From NCBI GenBank assembly GCA_947477565.1, contig CANJUR010000045.1, positions 1 to 38,108 on the forward strand: a DNA stretch of 38,108 nt, in the 5' to 3' direction. The notes under the pieces were generated by a model. The model ran no database searches and was not told the DNA's origin. It saw only the letters and a list, made by a program, of their open reading frames with translations. Position 1 is the stretch's first letter. Each line of letters opens with the position of its first letter. Positions 35,781-38,108 of the stretch are shown here, piece after piece. The translations under genes were made by a program, and so were the position numbers. This DNA comes from Deltaproteobacteria bacterium. Lineage in GTDB: Bacteria; Myxococcota_A; Polyangia; Polyangiales; Ga0077539.

Positions 35781-37748
35781 CTACCTGCCTCCTGGGCTCG
35801 CTGAGATGATGTGAAACTCCACCCGGCGGTTCCGCCCGCGACCCGCTTCGGTGCTGTTCGATTCGATCGGCTGCGCCGGACCAAACCCGCGGACAATCAC
35901 TCGATCGCCAGCGATTCCGTGCTCGACCAACCACCGGCGGACGCTCTCGGCGCGGCGCTCGGAGAGGGCCGTGTTGCGCTCGGAATCACCATTGTTGTCC
36001 GTGTGCCCCTGAACCTCGACACGCGTGATCTGCGAGTGAGTCCGCAAGATGGTCAACACCGACTCCAGCACGCGAAAACTCTCCGCACCTTCGATGCGAT
36101 CGCGCGTCCGCGAAAAGTTCACGGAGCCCATCACCTGGATCTGGTCACCCACGATCTGCGCGAGTGTCGGTGCGACCGTGGCCTCCTCCGGGCACCCGTC
36201 TGCGTCGTCGATGCCATTGACGGTCTCGGGCTGCATGGGACAGCGGTCGTGGTCATCGGGGATGCCATCGTTGTCGCGATCGGCGGCCACCTCGGGACAG
36301 CCGTGGAGGGCGACGGTCCCCGTCTGATCGCTGCACTGGTCTTCCGCATCCGGGACGCCGTCATGGTCGTTGTCGGGATCAGGACAGCCATCCTCGTCCT
36401 GAAAGCCATCGGTATCCTCTGGCTCGCCCGGGCAGCGGTCGCGTTCGTCCTGCACCCCATCACGGTCGCGGTCGTTGTCCGGACAGCCGTCCTCGTCGTG
36501 ATCGCCGTCGCGGTCTTCGGGCTCGCGCGGACAGGTGTCGTATCCGTCGGGCACGCCGTCGTTGTCGTTGTCCGGGTCGGGACAGCCGTCGCTGTCCTGG
36601 AAGTTATCGCGGTCTTCGGCCTGGTCGGGGCAGCGGTCGGCGGTGTCGTCGATGCCGTCGCCGTCGTTGTCCAACTCGGGACAACCGTCCTCATCCTCGT
36701 AGCCATCGAGGTCTTCTGCCTCGCTCGGACAACGATCGACATCGTCCCCGACGCCATCGTTGTCGTTGTCCACCCGGTAGGGCGCCCAAGCGACGGCCAG
36801 AAACGCTCGGGAGACAGGCGATCCGGCGCCGCGCAGTACGCCGGTGCCACCGCCCGCCGTGAAGGTGAGATCGCGAAGGCGATAGCGCGCCCCGGCGAGC
36901 ACCTCGGCGTTGTTGTTTTGGAGTTGGCTGGTGAGGTCCGAAGCGCCGAACCCCTCGGCCATCACCGCGAGCCGCGGCGAGATCTCGACGCCCACCGCTG
37001 CGCCCCAGGTGAGCCGACTACCGACCTCCGTCGAGAGGAGCGAGAGCATGCTGGGCCGGCCGATGGCTCCCAGGTTGAGCGCGACAGAGAAGCGACCGCG
37101 GCGGTACTCGCCGATGATCCTGCCGCCGAATGTGGCGCTGCGATCGGCCAGGAAATGGTCGCCAGCGCCAGCCGATCGCCCGAGCGGAACCGTGACAAAA
37201 CCGCTGACCGCCAGGCCCGGGCCGGTGAGGCCCGATCCAGCGAGGCGCACCTTCGCCTCAACGCGAGGGTCGCCGAGGCCACCCGCGGTCTGCGACTGTG
37301 GGGTGCTCGAAGCATCGACGACTGGCCGCCCGTTGGTGCGATCGACGGCCTGCCCGGTCTCGACGGTCAGCGGGAGGTCGAGCGAGAGAAGGAAGCGACC
37401 CGCGAGCGTCACGCCGACGAGGAGATTGAGCGCCGCGACGTGTTCGATTGGACGAGCACGGACATCACCGACGGTGCAGCCCGAGTCGTTGACGGCGCTG
37501 GGGCAGTTGGCGTTGAAGATCGTAAGAGGGCGATAGCCGTAGTTGGCCCAGGCCCCGAACGAGAGCGCGGTGCGTCCCTCGACCCGACTGCCCTGTACCG
37601 TGAAGAAGTTGTACGGCCCTGGCGCAGGGCGAAACTGCTGGAAGTCAATGTTGGTGTCGTAGGGAACCGAACCAGTCTGAGCGCTCGCAGGGAGCGCCAT
37701 CAGGAGCGCTGCGAACCCCGACACCATCGCCAATCGCCGCTTGGGCAT
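35781..37748 (-). CDS. OmpA family protein with thrombospondin type-3 repeats
   Basis: The 655-residue outer-membrane protein has a signal peptide with an AxA site (ALPASAQ, cut near residue 24). GGAGG precedes the ATG at 37748; an upstream in-frame ATG at 37796 is rejected. Residues about 25-315 look like a beta-barrel or beta-sandwich. Residues about 325-520 hold six calcium-binding TSP type-3 repeats of the form DxDxDGxxDxxDxCP. The C-terminus (about 540-650) is an OmpA peptidoglycan-binding domain (VEVQGHTDNNGDSERN, then LSERRAESVRRWL). It likely links the outer membrane to peptidoglycan; the calcium repeats act as a rigid stalk. Repetitive GAC/GTC-rich DNA (36180-36780) creates long false frames on the other strand. 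Confidence 0.95.
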   Translation of the reverse strand: MPKRRLAMVSGFAALLMALPASAQTGSVPYDTNIDFQQFRPAPGPYNFFTVQGSRVEGRTALSFGAWANYGYRPLTIFNANCPSAVNDSGCTVGDVRARPIEHVAALNLLVGVTLAGRFLLSLDLPLTVETGQAVDRTNGRPVVDASSTPQSQTAGGLGDPRVEAKVRLAGSGLTGPGLAVSGFVTVPLGRSAGAGDHFLADRSATFGGRIIGEYRRGRFSVALNLGAIGRPSMLSLLSTEVGSRLTWGAAVGVEISPRLAVMAEGFGASDLTSQLQNNNAEVLAGARYRLRDLTFTAGGGTGVLRGAGSPVSRAFLAVAWAPYRVDNDNDGVGDDVDRCPSEAEDLDGYEDEDGCPELDNDGDGIDDTADRCPDQAEDRDNFQDSDGCPDPDNDNDGVPDGYDTCPREPEDRDGDHDEDGCPDNDRDRDGVQDERDRCPGEPEDTDGFQDEDGCPDPDNDHDGVPDAEDQCSDQTGTVALHGCPEVAADRDNDGIPDDHDRCPMQPETVNGIDDADGCPEEATVAPTLAQIVGDQIQVMGSVNFSRTRDRIEGAESFRVLESVLTILRTHSQITRVEVQGHTDNNGDSERNTALSERRAESVRRWLVEHGIAGDRVIVRGFGPAQPIESNSTEAGRGRNRRVEFHIISASPGGR

Positions 37749-37867
37749 GAGACGTCCTCCAGAGGGTGCGCCGTCACCGTTGTGTCGCCGGCACATCAGC
37801 CACTCTCGCCCGCGCGACCGCCCGACTCAAGCCCCAAGCGCGCCCCCGCCCGCCGCCACCGCCTGCT

Positions 37868-38108
37868 TCACTCAAGCTCGAAGTTGAGCCGGAAGGTCGT
37901 CACCGTCGCGACCGCTCGCCCGTCGCGTGACCGCGGCGTGGTGGCGTGGCAGCCGTTCATCACGGCGCGCTCGGCGGCACGACCGAGGCCGAAGCCAGGG
38001 TCTTCCATGGACTGCGCGCGAGTGATGGCGCCGCTCGCATCGACGCTCACCCGCACCTGCACCCGCATGCCCGTCAGCCCGCGCTCCTGGGCCTCTTCAG
38101 GGAAGAAA
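37868..38108 (-). CDS. TonB family C-terminal domain protein, 5' part outside window
   Basis: Only the last 79 residues are in the window; the frame continues past 38108 without a start. The sequence FFPEEAQERGLTGMRVQVRV, then SVDASGAITRAQSMEDPGFG and the final FRLNFELE, matches the TonB C-terminal fold, which contacts TonB boxes of outer-membrane transporters. In myxobacteria the same domain also ends AgmX/PglI-like and other adhesion-motility proteins, so the full identity cannot be given. An internal ATG at 38068 would cut the domain and is not the start. It lies 119 bp upstream of the OmpA gene on the same strand. Confidence 0.8.
   Translation of the reverse strand, partial: FFPEEAQERGLTGMRVQVRVSVDASGAITRAQSMEDPGFGLGRAAERAVMNGCHATTPRSRDGRAVATVTTFRLNFELE

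Overview
The window is uniformly GC-rich DNA (roughly 70%) with dense coding on both strands, mostly GTG/ATG starts and short gaps. Several features point to a Myxococcota (myxobacterium-like, formerly Deltaproteobacteria) chromosome. There are many large secreted lipoproteins built of Cys-rich 'CGACG' repeats, MopE-like metal-binding motifs, IPT/TIG domains and PPC-like beta domains. There is an OmpA protein with thrombospondin type-3 repeats, a TonB-like C-terminal domain, and Hsp70 and methyltransferase genes with long low-complexity extensions. This assignment is inferred from gene content and style, not from a marker gene. I saw no rRNA, tRNA, CRISPR array, insertion sequence or phage gene.

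Layout. 1-507 is non-coding or uncertain; it holds a 24-bp inverted repeat and a 21-bp tandem repeat. Then come a Lys-tailed hypothetical protein (508-1389), a Cys/Gly-rich surface lipoprotein (1490-4369) and a membrane-anchored protein with six W-containing repeats (4420-7308). A translationally coupled run at 7382-14612 encodes a PlsC-type acyltransferase and an AddB-like/AddA-like helicase-nuclease pair. An AhpD-like protein (minus strand) and homoserine kinase ThrB follow. A 43-bp palindromic tandem repeat (15994-16165) lies between convergent genes.

The most unusual block is 17262-24238. Five tightly packed co-directional genes encode a zinc-ribbon/Hsp70-like protein with a Met-Pro/Gln-rich tail, two small orphan proteins, a lipoprotein with a VWA-like DxSxS motif, and a second, more canonical Hsp70 that lacks the C-terminal lid. 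I do not recognise this gene set as a described system. It is my best candidate for something new: a chaperone-like ATPase pair associated with an envelope lipoprotein. No DnaJ or GrpE gene is present beside it.

24350-30476 carries three large lipoproteins of surface type, one with a possible caspase-like (clan CD) His/Cys dyad. 30595-32382 is a nitrogen-assimilation pair, PII protein then glutamine synthetase; the PII carries Thr where Gln39 is normally found. 32477-35103 couples phosphatidylserine decarboxylase to a SAM methyltransferase with a long disordered N-terminus. 35113-38108 (minus strand) holds a small lipoprotein, an OmpA/TSP3 outer-membrane protein and the 3' part of a TonB-like gene that runs off the window.

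All functional calls are from sequence reading alone; no database search was possible.
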